Part shown: one piece after another, positions 42,432-50,572 of the stretch
Layout of the letters: each line of letters starts with the position of its first letter
Position numbering within the stretch: position 1 is the stretch's first letter
Assembly: GCF_029581195.1 (NCBI RefSeq)
Contig: NZ_CP120737.1
Span: 4,937,001-5,001,000, forward strand
DNA: 64,000 bases
Direction of reading: 5' to 3'
Source: Solwaraspora sp. WMMD791
GTDB lineage: Bacteria; Actinomycetota; Actinomycetes; Mycobacteriales; Micromonosporaceae
Program-made: the position numbers and the translations under genes
The notes under the pieces: model-generated
The model's input: the letters and a program-made list of their open reading frames with translations, nothing else
Database searches by the model: none
What the model was told of the DNA's origin: nothing

Positions 42432-42650
42432 CCGGCGTCTGCCAGCCGAACCGCGGCCGACGCCACCTCGGGTAGCCCGAGCCGGTGTGGCATGTCGTCG
42501 TTGACCGAACCGGTGTTGACGATGGAAGCGCCCGGCGTTGTCGACCAGCTTCGCGGACTCCCGGGCGTCGTCGTGCTCACCGACGTAGGTGATCGCCGCG
42601 TCCGCCCCTTCGCGCGTGGGTGCTGTCGCGATTCTGGGCTTGATGTGCAC
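42432..42650 (-). pseudogene. Decayed SDR-family dehydrogenase fragment
   Basis: On the minus strand two pieces of a short-chain dehydrogenase appear in different frames: REGADAAITYVGEHDDARES (cofactor-binding region) and then GASIVNTGSVNDDMP (the beta-5 strand and catalytic region). The active-site Tyr-x-x-x-Lys and the rest are missing. The remnant ends just upstream of the FMN reductase gene. The 420-bp gap to the DUF389 gene holds no other supported gene. Confidence 0.6.
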
Positions 42651-42802
42651 GCTCGTAGCGCTGGTGGCCACGTCGATGGCAGGGGCAAGTGACCGGCAGA
42701 CACCACGGGTTGATCGTTTCCGGCTTCGCTCTTCGGTCGGCGTGGCTGTTTGTAATGTGCGGAGGGGCCGATCGCCGCCTGTACACGAGGAGGAGGTGGG
42801 GT

Positions 42803-43732
42803 ATGCCTCGTGTGGTGACTGTCGCACTGCCGTCCGACCGGACCGAGGATCTCGTCGGCGAGCTGCAGGCCATCGAAGGGCTGCTGGCGCTGCGGGTGTT
42901 CCCTGGCGGATCACGTCAGCCGCCGGGCGACGTCGTGGATGCGGAGATGACCGACCGGTGCCTGCCGACAATGATGCACGTCATCGACCGATACGTCAGG
43001 GCGGCGGGCTCCGGCGTGTCGGTGACGATGAGCGAGCCGACGGGAATGGTCACGACGCCTGGCTCGGATGCGCTCGCACGTGATCCCGCCTCCTCAACGC
43101 TGGAGGAGATGGAGTTCATGATGGCCCGCGAAGCGACGATGGGCCTGAACAAGATGCTGGTGATGGCGATTTCCGGAGCTATGGCGGTCGTCGGTGTCGC
43201 TACCGACTCGCTGCACATCGTGATCGCCGCGATGGTGATCGCGCCCGGCTTCGAACCGCTGATGCGGTTGGCGTTGGCGACGGTGGCCAACCGCCGGGTC
43301 TGGTGGCGCGGGGCGTCGGACACGGGCAAGGGTTATGGTGCGCTGGTCGTCGGTGCTGGACTGGCCGGGCTCTTCCTGCCGGTCGTCGGCGTGGCGGTAC
43401 CGGTCGGCGAGGGCGGCTACCTGGCAGCGGGGGCGCTTGCCGCGTACTGGGGCGGTGTGAGCGTGAGCGCGACGTTGGTCACCGTGCTGGGTGGATTGGC
43501 GGGAGCACTCCTGGTCGCGGCGAGCCGATCTGTCCTGACCGCCGGTGTCATGATCGCGCTGGCTCTCGTGCCGGCGGCCGCTCTGACCGGTGTCGGTGTA
43601 GTGGTCGGTGACTTCTCCATGGCGGGAGCGGCGGCGCTGCGGTGGCTGCACGATGCGGCCATCGTGTTCGTCTGCGGCGTCGCCGTGCTCGGTGGCAAGC
43701 GTGCCCACCGCCGACGCGGACTGAGTAGCTGA
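42803..43732 (+). CDS. DUF389-family membrane protein
   Basis: This 309-residue protein has an N-terminal soluble part of about 110 residues, resembling a small ferredoxin-like regulatory domain (VVTVALPSDRTEDLVGEL). A hydrophobic DUF389 region with about six transmembrane helices follows, with VATDSLHIVIAAMVIAPGFEP, VGAGLAGLFLPVVG and ATLVTVLGGLAGALLVAASR. DUF389 proteins are of unknown function, possibly transporters. ATG 42803 follows GAGGAGGTGG. It stands alone. Confidence 0.8.
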   Translation: MPRVVTVALPSDRTEDLVGELQAIEGLLALRVFPGGSRQPPGDVVDAEMTDRCLPTMMHVIDRYVRAAGSGVSVTMSEPTGMVTTPGSDALARDPASSTLEEMEFMMAREATMGLNKMLVMAISGAMAVVGVATDSLHIVIAAMVIAPGFEPLMRLALATVANRRVWWRGASDTGKGYGALVVGAGLAGLFLPVVGVAVPVGEGGYLAAGALAAYWGGVSVSATLVTVLGGLAGALLVAASRSVLTAGVMIALALVPAAALTGVGVVVGDFSMAGAAALRWLHDAAIVFVCGVAVLGGKRAHRRRGLSS

Positions 43733-43914
43733 CGAGGCCTGCCCGCGCCGGTCGGCTGCCCGGTGTCGACCAGTCCGTCGGACATGGCGGTAGACGGCCG
43801 TTCCGCGAAGTCTGCCGATCTTGGTGACGTTTCAGTAAGAGAGTCGGGTCCGGAGGTTACTCGTGGATGTTCCGGGTAGGAGGCACAGTGCCTCCCGACC
43901 GGAACGGAGAGATC

Positions 43915-45129
43915 ATGTTCAATCCGCTGGACCACAAGGGCATCCCCTTGGAGAGTCAGATCCGCAACTGGGCCGAGCTGAACGTCACCCCGATCGACCC
44001 AGAGGCGGTCGATCCCTACACCCGCTGCCGGATCATCACGATGAACGGCATCGAGATCGAGGCCATCACCTTCCAACACCAGTTCGCCCGCAACTGTCCG
44101 GACCAGGACGTACGGCGGCAGCTCGCGTACGTGCGGTACGTCGAGAGCCAGCAGCAGCGGGTGGTGAACTGGCTGCTGCCCGGCGTGGCTAGTGTGCTGG
44201 AGACGACGCTCGGCTACGAACAGGTGGCGGTCGACCTCACCGCCTGGGTGGCCCGCCACGAACCCGATGCCTATCTGAAGCAGGCGTACGAGTTCGGGGT
44301 GCTTGAGGACTTCGATCACCTCTACCGGTACGCCAACCTCTACGAGATGGTCGAGCGGCGGAAGGCCGAGAAGATCGTGGACGGACTCACCGAGGTCATG
44401 CCTGGCCGTCCCACCGTCCGCGAGCACCGCCATCCGTTCGACGAGGTCCGCACCCCGTACGACCGCGACTCGGTGGATCCCCGGTCCAAGCTGAACGCGC
44501 TGACGATCCTCTCCGCAGAGCAACAGGTGATGTTCTACTACATGAACGTCGGTCCGCAGTACATGGAGCCGATCGCGCGTCAGCTCTACCAGGAGATCAG
44601 CCTGATCGAGCAGGAACACGTCACCCACTACGAGTCGCTGCTGGACCCTGGTGAGAACTGGTGGGAACGGCTGCTCACCCACGAGTACAACGAGTGCTGG
44701 CTCTACTACTCCTTCCTCCAGCAGGAGAGCGACCCTCGGATCAAGGCGATCTGGGAACTGCACCTGCAGATGGAACTGGCGCACCTCCAACAGGCCGCAG
44801 ATCTACTGCGCCGACACGACGGCCGGGAGCCAGAGGAGATCGTCGGTAGCGCCGGCCTGCCCGAACCGCTGACCTTCGAACCCAACAAGGAGTACCTGCG
44901 GCACCTGTTGGCCACCCAGATCGACCTGACCAAGCTCGGCGAAGGGTACGTCACCGAAGCACACGAGCGCTTCGAGTGGATGCAGCAGCAACTGCACGAC
45001 GGCCGGCAACCACCGAGCGAACAGGTCATCGACCTGCACCGGGAACGCTTCGGCGACGAGTACCGCATCGAGACCGAGGGCCCGCACCCGGTCGAAGGGC
45101 TACGTGCCAAGGGAGGCAGCCATGCCTGA
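43915..45129 (+). CDS. Large ferritin-like protein, paralogue of the protein at 49.4 kb
   Basis: This 404-residue, mostly helical protein has several E-x-x-H-like clusters spaced as in a diiron four-helix bundle: IEIEAITFQHQ (about 46-56), IEQEHVTHYE (about 231-240), HEYNECW (about 256-262) and ELHLQMELAHL (about 280-290). It aligns end to end with the minus-strand protein at 49352-50572. ATG 43915 follows GGAGAG. It overlaps the hemerythrin gene by 8 bp. A possible SigB-like promoter (GTTT at 43829, GGGT at 43845) lies upstream. A role in iron or oxidative stress is inferred, and no named family was recognised. Confidence 0.7.
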   Translation: MFNPLDHKGIPLESQIRNWAELNVTPIDPEAVDPYTRCRIITMNGIEIEAITFQHQFARNCPDQDVRRQLAYVRYVESQQQRVVNWLLPGVASVLETTLGYEQVAVDLTAWVARHEPDAYLKQAYEFGVLEDFDHLYRYANLYEMVERRKAEKIVDGLTEVMPGRPTVREHRHPFDEVRTPYDRDSVDPRSKLNALTILSAEQQVMFYYMNVGPQYMEPIARQLYQEISLIEQEHVTHYESLLDPGENWWERLLTHEYNECWLYYSFLQQESDPRIKAIWELHLQMELAHLQQAADLLRRHDGREPEEIVGSAGLPEPLTFEPNKEYLRHLLATQIDLTKLGEGYVTEAHERFEWMQQQLHDGRQPPSEQVIDLHRERFGDEYRIETEGPHPVEGLRAKGGSHA

Positions 45130-45706
45130 CGACACCGACGCCCCGGCCACACCCGGCCCCCAGGAGGACGTCGTCGACTTGCTGCTCGCCCAGCACGCCC
45201 GCATCGAGCAGCTTTTCCTGCTGGTCATCGGCGGCACCGGTGACACCCGACGCGACGCCTTCGACGAACTGGTCGAACTGCTGGCAGCGCATGAAACCGC
45301 CGAGGAGGAGATCATCCACCCCCTCGCTCGAACCCTGCCCGGCGGGGGCGGCGACGCCATGGTCGACGACCGCCTCGACGAGGAACGACAGGCCAAGGAG
45401 ACACTCCAGACTCTGATCGCCGACGGCGTCGACGCCACCGGCTTCGGGACCGGCATCATTCTGCTCCGCGACGCGGTACTTGCCCACGCCCGCTACGAGG
45501 AGCGCTACGAGTTCCCTCGACTGCGCCAACACGTCCCGGCGCACCGGTTGCGTACGCTGGCCGGCGCCGTCCGCGCCGCCCAGGCTGCCGCACCGACGCG
45601 GCCGCACCCTGGTGCGCAGACAGCCAAAGGCAACCTGGCCGCCGGGCCCGCCCTCGCCGTCATCGACCGGGTACGCGACGCGATCCGAAAACCATCGAAG
45701 CGGTGA
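45122..45706 (+). CDS. Hemerythrin HHE-domain protein
   Basis: This 194-residue protein has the HHE cation-binding pattern: LLAQHARIEQLFLLV, ELLAAHETAEEEIIHPLAR, and AHARYEERYEFPRLRQHV. It should carry a non-haem diiron site able to bind O2 or to act in redox sensing. A 45-residue Ala/Pro-rich tail follows the domain. ATG 45122 lies behind GGAGG and overlaps the end of the ferritin-like gene by 8 bp, so the two are co-translated. Confidence 0.88.
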   Translation: MPDDTDAPATPGPQEDVVDLLLAQHARIEQLFLLVIGGTGDTRRDAFDELVELLAAHETAEEEIIHPLARTLPGGGGDAMVDDRLDEERQAKETLQTLIADGVDATGFGTGIILLRDAVLAHARYEERYEFPRLRQHVPAHRLRTLAGAVRAAQAAAPTRPHPGAQTAKGNLAAGPALAVIDRVRDAIRKPSKR

Positions 45707-45801
45707 CATGACCCTGGCGACCGACGCACCGGTTGCCAGGGTCACCGCCAGCCCGAACCGGCGCGGCCGCCCACCTCAGCAACGGGCCTGCTGGGGTGGG
45801 T

Positions 45802-45843
45802 ACCGCGCGGCGAGGCGGGAACCCCGCCCGGACGCCGCGCGGT
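45802..45843. terminator. Strong hairpin terminator
   Basis: An 11-bp perfect outer stem (45802-45812 with 45833-45843) encloses a 6-bp inner stem (45814-45819 with 45823-45828). It lies between the hemerythrin gene and the convergent small gene and can serve both. Confidence 0.8.
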
Positions 45844-45904
45844 CCACCCGCAGCATGGAGGGAATCTCCGTCCATCAGGGCGGAGAGGAGGTCGACTTCG
45901 CCAC

Positions 45905-46081
45905 CTACCGCTCGTGCTCGTCGTCAACCTGCTCGGTACGCCCGTCGCGCGTGACAGTCGGCTCCAGGTGCTCGTCCGGCTGAGGCGCCTGTGCCACAGT
46001 GTGATGCGGATCTCCGTCCGGCGAGAACAGCACCCGGTCCGTCTTCGGGCTCTTCTCCCGGCTCTCCTCCGGCTCAGTCAC
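45905..46081 (-). CDS. Small acidic protein of 58 residues, unknown function
   Basis: GTG at 46081 is preceded by GGAGGGAG at good spacing and opens a 58-codon frame to TAG at 45905. The protein starts MTEPEESREKSPKTDRVLFS and is almost entirely charged (Glu, Asp, Lys, Arg) with two His (DPHH). It has no hydrophobic core and is probably disordered. The ribosome binding site and codon use are the evidence; I recognise no family. Confidence 0.5.
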   Translation of the reverse strand: MTEPEESREKSPKTDRVLFSPDGDPHHTVAQAPQPDEHLEPTVTRDGRTEQVDDEHER

Positions 46082-46448
46082 GGCGCTGCTCCCTCCAGGC
46101 GGATGTCATCTCCACGTTATGCCCCGAACCGGCGGCCCGAATCCCGTTCGCGGGAGTACGGTGCGACGGGATGACCAGGCCTGCCTCCCGCCGCCGACCG
46201 ATTACCTCGTCGCTGTCGGGCGGGCCATCCACACCCTGACGTCGCCTTGTGCCGGGAGGGCGGCTGGTGGGTTTCGCCCAGCGGAGCCGTATCAGCAGTC
46301 GCCCAACGCCGGTGGGCCCTTGTGAGTCCACTGGTTGGGGCCGGGTACGCGCTCGTCGTGGTTCTCCGTCGCTGGTCGCTGCCGGCGGGCGAGGGACGAG
46401 TGGCTGGCCGTGACAGTGGCCGGCGGAGCTGCGGGCCAACAACCCGCA

Positions 46449-46616
46449 GCGGAACCGAATTTCACGGAGTGTGATGACACTCGGAGGGCGCATACGTGCA
46501 TCCACCATCCGCACGGTTTGGACGGCGAACCGGGCCTGGCTGTCGTTTCGGCAGTTCAGGGCCCGGCTGATGGCGCGCTCCCGAAGGGACTCGAGCTCCT
46601 GGCATCCTGATCCGTA
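46449..46616. repeat. Copy A of a ~165-bp imperfect duplication
   Basis: This stretch resembles 48496-48658 along its length. ACCGAATTTCACGGAGTGTGATGAC matches the start of the other copy with few changes, followed by ACGTGCATCCACC, a terminator-like hairpin (46532-46564) and the tRNA-Arg-like 3' half. It reflects duplication of a tRNA 3' end with its downstream sequence. Confidence 0.6.
46573..46616 (-). pseudogene. Decayed tRNA-Arg(ACG)-like 3' half (integration footprint)
   Basis: On the minus strand: TACGGATCAG (anticodon ACG and 3' anticodon stem), then a degraded variable region, CTCGAGTCCC (T arm) and TTCGGGAGCGCG (acceptor strand). The matches fall in the right order and spacing for actinobacterial tRNA-Arg(ACG). 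The 5' half is missing. A downstream hairpin at 46532-46564 corresponds to the terminator seen beside the 48.6-kb copy. The rest of 46082-46662 has no supported gene. Confidence 0.6.
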
Positions 46617-46662
46617 TCGCCCCAATTGCGTCACCGCCCCGTGGGTACGGAAGAATGCTCCC

Positions 46663-47469
46663 ATGACCGAGGACCGGGAGCTCCCCTCAGACTCCAAGCT
46701 GGACACGACGGTTCCGCACTCAGCGCGGATCTGGAACTACTGGCTCGGCGGCAAGGACAACTTCGCGGTCGACCGGGCCGTCGGTGATGAGGTGATCGCG
46801 CACATACCGGACATCCCCATCGGGGCGAAGTCCGAACGCGCGTTCCTCAAGCGCGTGGTCAGATTCCTCGTCGAGGACGCCGGCATCCGTCAATTTCTCG
46901 ACGTCGGCACCGGGCTCCCTACAGCGGACAACACCCACGAGGTCGCGCAGTCCTTCGACCCACGCTGCCGGGTGGTCTACATCGACAACGACCCGCTGGT
47001 CATGGTGCATGCGCGTGCGCTCCTGACCAGCACGGCGGAAGGTAGCTGCGACTACGTCGAAGCCGATCTGCGGCAGCCGGACACCATACTCGCGTCAGCG
47101 CGGCAGACGCTTGACTTCTCCCAGCCGACCGCTCTCATGCTCCTCGGCGTCGTCAACCACATCATGGACGACGACGTGGCGTACGGCTCCGTCGCGCAGC
47201 TGGTGCAGGCGATGCCCACCGGTAGCTACCTGGTGCTCACCCATTCCACCGCAGAGATACACGGCGAGCCGATGCTGCGCGTGATGCGGGAAACCACCGA
47301 GCGCGGCGGCACGCCGATCCGAGCCAGGACCAAGATCGAGTTGGAACGCTTCTTCGACGGATTGGATCTGCTGGAGCCCGGTGTCGTTACCTGCTCGCGC
47401 TGGCGCCCCGACCCGAACTCCGACGAGCCGGAGGTATATCTGTTCGGCGGCGTCGGCCGCATCGGCTGA
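46663..47469 (+). CDS. SAM-dependent methyltransferase (DUF574 type)
   Basis: This 268-residue protein of the actinobacterial DUF574 methyltransferase family has the signature ARIWNYWLGGKDNFAVDR at about residues 21-38, the SAM-binding FLDVGTGLPTADNTH, YIDNDPLVM, and GVVNHIMDDD. These enzymes are numerous in actinomycetes and their substrates are mostly unknown. ATG 46663 follows a weak ribosome binding site. It sits between two tRNA-like remnants, consistent with import on a small integrated element. Confidence 0.9.
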   Translation: MTEDRELPSDSKLDTTVPHSARIWNYWLGGKDNFAVDRAVGDEVIAHIPDIPIGAKSERAFLKRVVRFLVEDAGIRQFLDVGTGLPTADNTHEVAQSFDPRCRVVYIDNDPLVMVHARALLTSTAEGSCDYVEADLRQPDTILASARQTLDFSQPTALMLLGVVNHIMDDDVAYGSVAQLVQAMPTGSYLVLTHSTAEIHGEPMLRVMRETTERGGTPIRARTKIELERFFDGLDLLEPGVVTCSRWRPDPNSDEPEVYLFGGVGRIG

Positions 47470-48107
47470 GTCGAGCCGCTCGACGTCGGTCAGCATGAGG
47501 GCAACCTGCTCACGGCGAAAACCTCGTCCGTTCGCCTGGTAGAGCTGCGAATCCGCTGCGACCGGCACCGGCACCCGGACGGTCTTCGACCAGGCACGTG
47601 CCGGCATAGCGGGTTGGAACCCCTCGAGTTGGCGGCTTACGGAGAACCGGCCGACGACAGTTGTATTACCATCTGAAGTGGCCCCGCTGGCAGGTATCTC
47701 TGGTGCTGATAGTGGCGGCAAGTAGCGGTCCTATGCCGATGGTCACCTAGTTCAGCCACTCTCGCTTCGAGGCTCTGATGAATGGCGGCGGTGCGGATGT
47801 AACGCATGCGTGACCGTACGATGATCGCCGAGCCGTGTGGAGCCTTTTCCAACCAGGTCACCTCGTCGCTGTTGACACCATCACTGGCGGCAGGTTCGAG
47901 CTCGCGTTTCTGGTTGTCGGTGAGACTCAGAATTTCAGGAGCTATCCGTTCTGGAGTCCACAACCAGCGGTTATTGGACCCCGAGGACCGCTCCTCTGAG
48001 AGTGGAGTACTTGTGGTACTGCATGCTTGGTCTCTATTCTGGAAGATGTAGTCACCGGCCTGTATGTAGAAATTGAAGCTGTCGGGTGCAAAGAGTGAGG
48101 AGAGGTC
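47470..48107. other. Lower-GC interval with only decayed coding signal
   Basis: About 640 bp between the methyltransferase and SnoaL-like genes. Part of it (about 47.65-48.1 kb) is visibly richer in A/T than its neighbours. A minus-strand frame stays open here with protein-like segments (ERIAPEILSLTDNQKRELEP, VRSRMRYIRTAAIHQSLEA), but lacks a start with a ribosome binding site. Another fragment (FRREQVALMLTDVERL) lies on the same strand near 47.5 kb. These are probably remnants of imported genes; no family was recognised. Confidence 0.35.
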
Positions 48108-48473
48108 ATGCCGGAGTACGAGAAGGCGATGCGGCCCGAGGACATCACCAGGCTCTTCGTCGAGCGATCCAACGCGGGTGACGCGGCCGGCGTCGCCGCG
48201 CTGTACGAGGAGGACGCCGTGATGGCTTATCCTCCCGGCGGTCGTACGGTTGGCCGTGAGGCGATCCGGGAGCTGTGGGAGAAGGTGCTGGCCAACCGGC
48301 CGCACTTTGAGCCCGAGGAGCCGCTGCCGACGTTGGTCAGCGGAGACATCGCGCTCACCTCGACGCCGCCGAAGGACGGAGCCGGGGCGCGCGCCCAGGT
48401 CGTCCGGCGGCAACCGGACGGCAGCTGGTTGCGCCTGCTCGACCAGCCCGAGTTCGTCCAGCCGGGCACCTGA
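48108..48473 (+). CDS. SnoaL-like / NTF2-fold protein
   Basis: This 121-residue protein has a cone-shaped NTF2-like fold typical of SnoaL-like proteins: ITRLFVERSNAGDAAGVAALYEEDAV at the N-terminus, then GRTVGREAIRELWEKVL and a C-terminal sheet. Members are isomerases, hydrolases or ligand-binding proteins, and the active site cannot be assigned. ATG 48108 follows GAGGAGAGG. It is isolated between low-GC DNA and a tRNA remnant. Confidence 0.8.
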   Translation: MPEYEKAMRPEDITRLFVERSNAGDAAGVAALYEEDAVMAYPPGGRTVGREAIRELWEKVLANRPHFEPEEPLPTLVSGDIALTSTPPKDGAGARAQVVRRQPDGSWLRLLDQPEFVQPGT

Positions 48474-48495
48474 CCGAGGTCGTCTGCGGCGGCGT

Positions 48496-48658
48496 GCGGG
48501 TACCGAACTCAACGGAGTGTGTTGACCCCTGAGTGGTACCCACGTGCACCCGCCGTCCACACCGACCGAACAGCAAGAAGGGCCTGACCGCCGGTTCGGC
48601 AGGTCAGACCCTCGTTGATCTCGCGCGCCCGACTCGAACCCTAACCTTCCGATTCGTA
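48496..48658. repeat. Copy B of the ~165-bp imperfect duplication
   Basis: This is the counterpart of 46449-46616: ACCGAACTCAACGGAGTGTG at the left end, ACGTGCACCCGCC, then hairpin 48580-48611 and the tRNA-Arg-like remnant. It is the better-preserved copy. Confidence 0.6.
48580..48611 (-). terminator. Relic of a tRNA terminator hairpin
   Basis: GGGCCTGACC (48580-48589) pairs with GGTCAGACCC (48602-48611). On the minus strand the single mismatch becomes a U-G pair, and T-rich CTTCTT follows, so the structure makes sense only as a minus-strand terminator downstream of the decayed tRNA at 48622-48664. Confidence 0.65.
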
Positions 48659-48664
48659 GCTACG
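48622..48664 (-). pseudogene. Decayed tRNA-Arg(ACG)-like 3' half (integration footprint)
   Basis: On the minus strand the order is CTACGAATCGG (anticodon loop ACG), AAGGTTAGGGTTCGAG (variable region and T arm) and CGGGCGCGC (acceptor 3' strand). About five bases of the T stem/acceptor are deleted. The flanking bases GAGATCAACGAGGGTC and terminator hairpin also persist. The stop codon of the adjacent ferritin-like gene (48660-48662) lies inside this remnant. Confidence 0.65.
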
Positions 48665-49355
48665 ACCGTAGGATGTTCTTGACCTCGCTGGCGGCTTTGT
48701 CCACGCCGTGCATCACCTTCTGCGCCGAACCGCTGTTGAGCTGCAGGAGCATGCTGGCGCTCAGCGCCTTCTCGACCTCGGACAGGCCCTTCTCCGCGGT
48801 CGAGGTGAGTCGCATCGCCGCCGCCTGCAGGACCTGCTTGGCCTGACCGTCGTCGGCCTTCTCGGCGCAGTTCGTCAGCGACTGGGCGTTGAGCACGTCG
48901 AGTGACAGGGTGGCGAAGGCGGCGTTGAGACCGGCTGTTTCGAAGGTCAGTTCGTCTCCCGAGCCGCTCAGCAGGAACGAAGAGATGATTTTCCCGTCCA
49001 TGCCGCCGGTCATCCGGGCCGTCGGGCTGACGTACTTGGGATTGCCGCCGAGATCGCCGATCAGCTCCTCCCATGTCTTCATCTGCTCGGTGGCCGACGC
49101 CCTGAGCCTGTCGTACAGTCCTGCCAGGATCGGATTCGGGGTGCGTCGGGACAACATGCTGAACAGGCAGACCCCCATCAGGTCATGTGTCATCCACCCG
49201 GAGAGCTGATCGGCCAGGAAAGACCCGTTGAATCCGCTGCCAGCGGCGAAGACGGCGAGCTGGTCGTCGTCGACCGTCCGTTCGGGCACCGCCGTCACCA
49301 TCGGGCCGGGTTTGATCATCGCGCCGGTCTCGGCGCGGACGGCACTGCGTGTCAT
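48660..49355 (-). CDS. Smaller ferritin-like protein with altered metal-site residues
   Basis: This 231-residue helical protein resembles ferritin-like domains by LSGWMTHDLMGVCLFSML, then PILAGLYDRLRASATEQMKTWEELIGDLGGNPKYVSP. In typical relatives the first helix has Glu and the second ExxH; here MTHD and TEQMKT suggest a depleted metal site. Its ATG overlaps the stop of the large ferritin-like gene upstream (4 bp), so they are coupled. The C-terminal half is a long helical region. The partner arrangement mirrors the ferritin-like/hemerythrin pair at 43.9-45.7 kb. Confidence 0.6.
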   Translation of the reverse strand: MTRSAVRAETGAMIKPGPMVTAVPERTVDDDQLAVFAAGSGFNGSFLADQLSGWMTHDLMGVCLFSMLSRRTPNPILAGLYDRLRASATEQMKTWEELIGDLGGNPKYVSPTARMTGGMDGKIISSFLLSGSGDELTFETAGLNAAFATLSLDVLNAQSLTNCAEKADDGQAKQVLQAAAMRLTSTAEKGLSEVEKALSASMLLQLNSGSAQKVMHGVDKAASEVKNILRS

Positions 49356-50572
49356 CGCGACAGCTCCTCTCGGACTTTCTCGTGGGCGTACTGCTCGGCC
49401 GGGTACGGGCCGTCGGTCAAGCTGCGGTACTCCTTGCCGTTGCGCAGCGCGTTCTCTTCGATGACCCGCTCACTCGGCGCGCCGTCAGCGTTGACCGTGG
49501 CCATGTGCTTGATGTATCGCTCCGGCCACTCGGCGACGAACCCGGTGCCGAAGGTGGTGATGTCCACCTGTTCGGCGATCACCTCGCGGATGTAGTCCTT
49601 GTTCGGCTGGAACTTCGTCGGTTGCGGCATCTCGGCGGGGAGTATCTGCTCCGGCTCCCGGCCGTCGTAGCGGCGTAGCAGGTCGGCGGCTACCTTGAGC
49701 TGCTCGATCTCCATCGCCAGGTGCAGCTCCCAGACCTGTTTGATCCGCCGGTCGTCCTCGTCCTGGGCGAACGACCAGTACATGTAGCACTCGTTGTACT
49801 CGTGGTGGACGAGCTGCTCCAGCCAGCTTTCCGCCGGGTCGAGCATCGACTCGTACTGCGTGACGTGCTCCTCCTCCACCATCGCGATCTCCAGGTAGAG
49901 GCTCCGGGCGATCGGTTCGACGAACTCCGGCCCCACGTTCATGTAGTAGTTCATCGTCTGTTGCTCGGCGGCCGTGATGGTGATGGCGTGCATCCGTGAC
50001 AGCGGGTCCACGGTGTGCTTGTCGTAGTGCTTGCGGATGTTGTCCGCCGGATGGCGGTGGTGGTGCGACGTCGGCCGTCCCGGCATGACCTCGGTCAGGT
50101 AGTCGACGATCGCCTGCGCCTTCTTGCCCTGGGTCAGCTCGTACAGGTTCGAGTAGCGGTAGAGGTGGTCGAAGTCCTCCAGCAGTCCGAACTTGTAGTT
50201 CTGCCGCAGGTACGGGTCGGGCTCGTTGCGGGCCACCCAGGCGGTGATGTCGGTCGCCACCTGCTCGTACCCGAGCACGACCTCCAGCACCGATTCCTGG
50301 CCGGGAATCAGCCAGTTGACGGCCTTCTGCTGCTGTTGCTCGATGTAGCGCAGGTAGGCGAGCTTCTGCCGTAGCTCGAGGTCGTCGATGTGCCGGTTCA
50401 TCTGGTGGCTGAACATGATCGCCTCCACCTCGATCCCGTTCATCACGATGACCCGGCACCGGGTGTACGGATCGACCCCGTGTGGCTCGTACGGCTCGAC
50501 GTTCAGCTCCGACCAGTTCCGCAGCTGCTTCTCCAGTGGGATGCCGGTTTCTTCGAGCGGGTTGAAACGCAC
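49352..50572 (-). CDS. Large ferritin-like protein, paralogue of the protein at 43.9 kb
   Basis: This 406-residue helical protein starts at GTG 50572 behind GAGGAGAGG. It shares the N-terminal NPLEETGIPLEKQLRNWSEL and the acidic/His clusters IEVEAIMFSHQ, MVEEEHVTQYE, HEYNECYMYW and ELHLAMEIEQLK with the plus-strand paralogue. The last His in the paralogue's MELAH is replaced by Gln here. The putative diiron ligands otherwise persist. It is cotranscribed with the smaller ferritin-like gene. I recognise no named family; iron storage, oxidase or stress roles are guesses from the fold. Confidence 0.7.
   Translation of the reverse strand: MRFNPLEETGIPLEKQLRNWSELNVEPYEPHGVDPYTRCRVIVMNGIEVEAIMFSHQMNRHIDDLELRQKLAYLRYIEQQQQKAVNWLIPGQESVLEVVLGYEQVATDITAWVARNEPDPYLRQNYKFGLLEDFDHLYRYSNLYELTQGKKAQAIVDYLTEVMPGRPTSHHHRHPADNIRKHYDKHTVDPLSRMHAITITAAEQQTMNYYMNVGPEFVEPIARSLYLEIAMVEEEHVTQYESMLDPAESWLEQLVHHEYNECYMYWSFAQDEDDRRIKQVWELHLAMEIEQLKVAADLLRRYDGREPEQILPAEMPQPTKFQPNKDYIREVIAEQVDITTFGTGFVAEWPERYIKHMATVNADGAPSERVIEENALRNGKEYRSLTDGPYPAEQYAHEKVREELSR

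Noticed and set aside
47095-47721. 208-codon minus-strand frame
   Set aside because: Most of it is antisense to the DUF574 methyltransferase; only its upstream part has protein-like sequence, noted as a possible remnant.
48622-48664. Functional tRNA-Arg gene
   Set aside because: No 5' half, and the T stem/acceptor has a deletion of about five bases; the same holds for the other four remnants.
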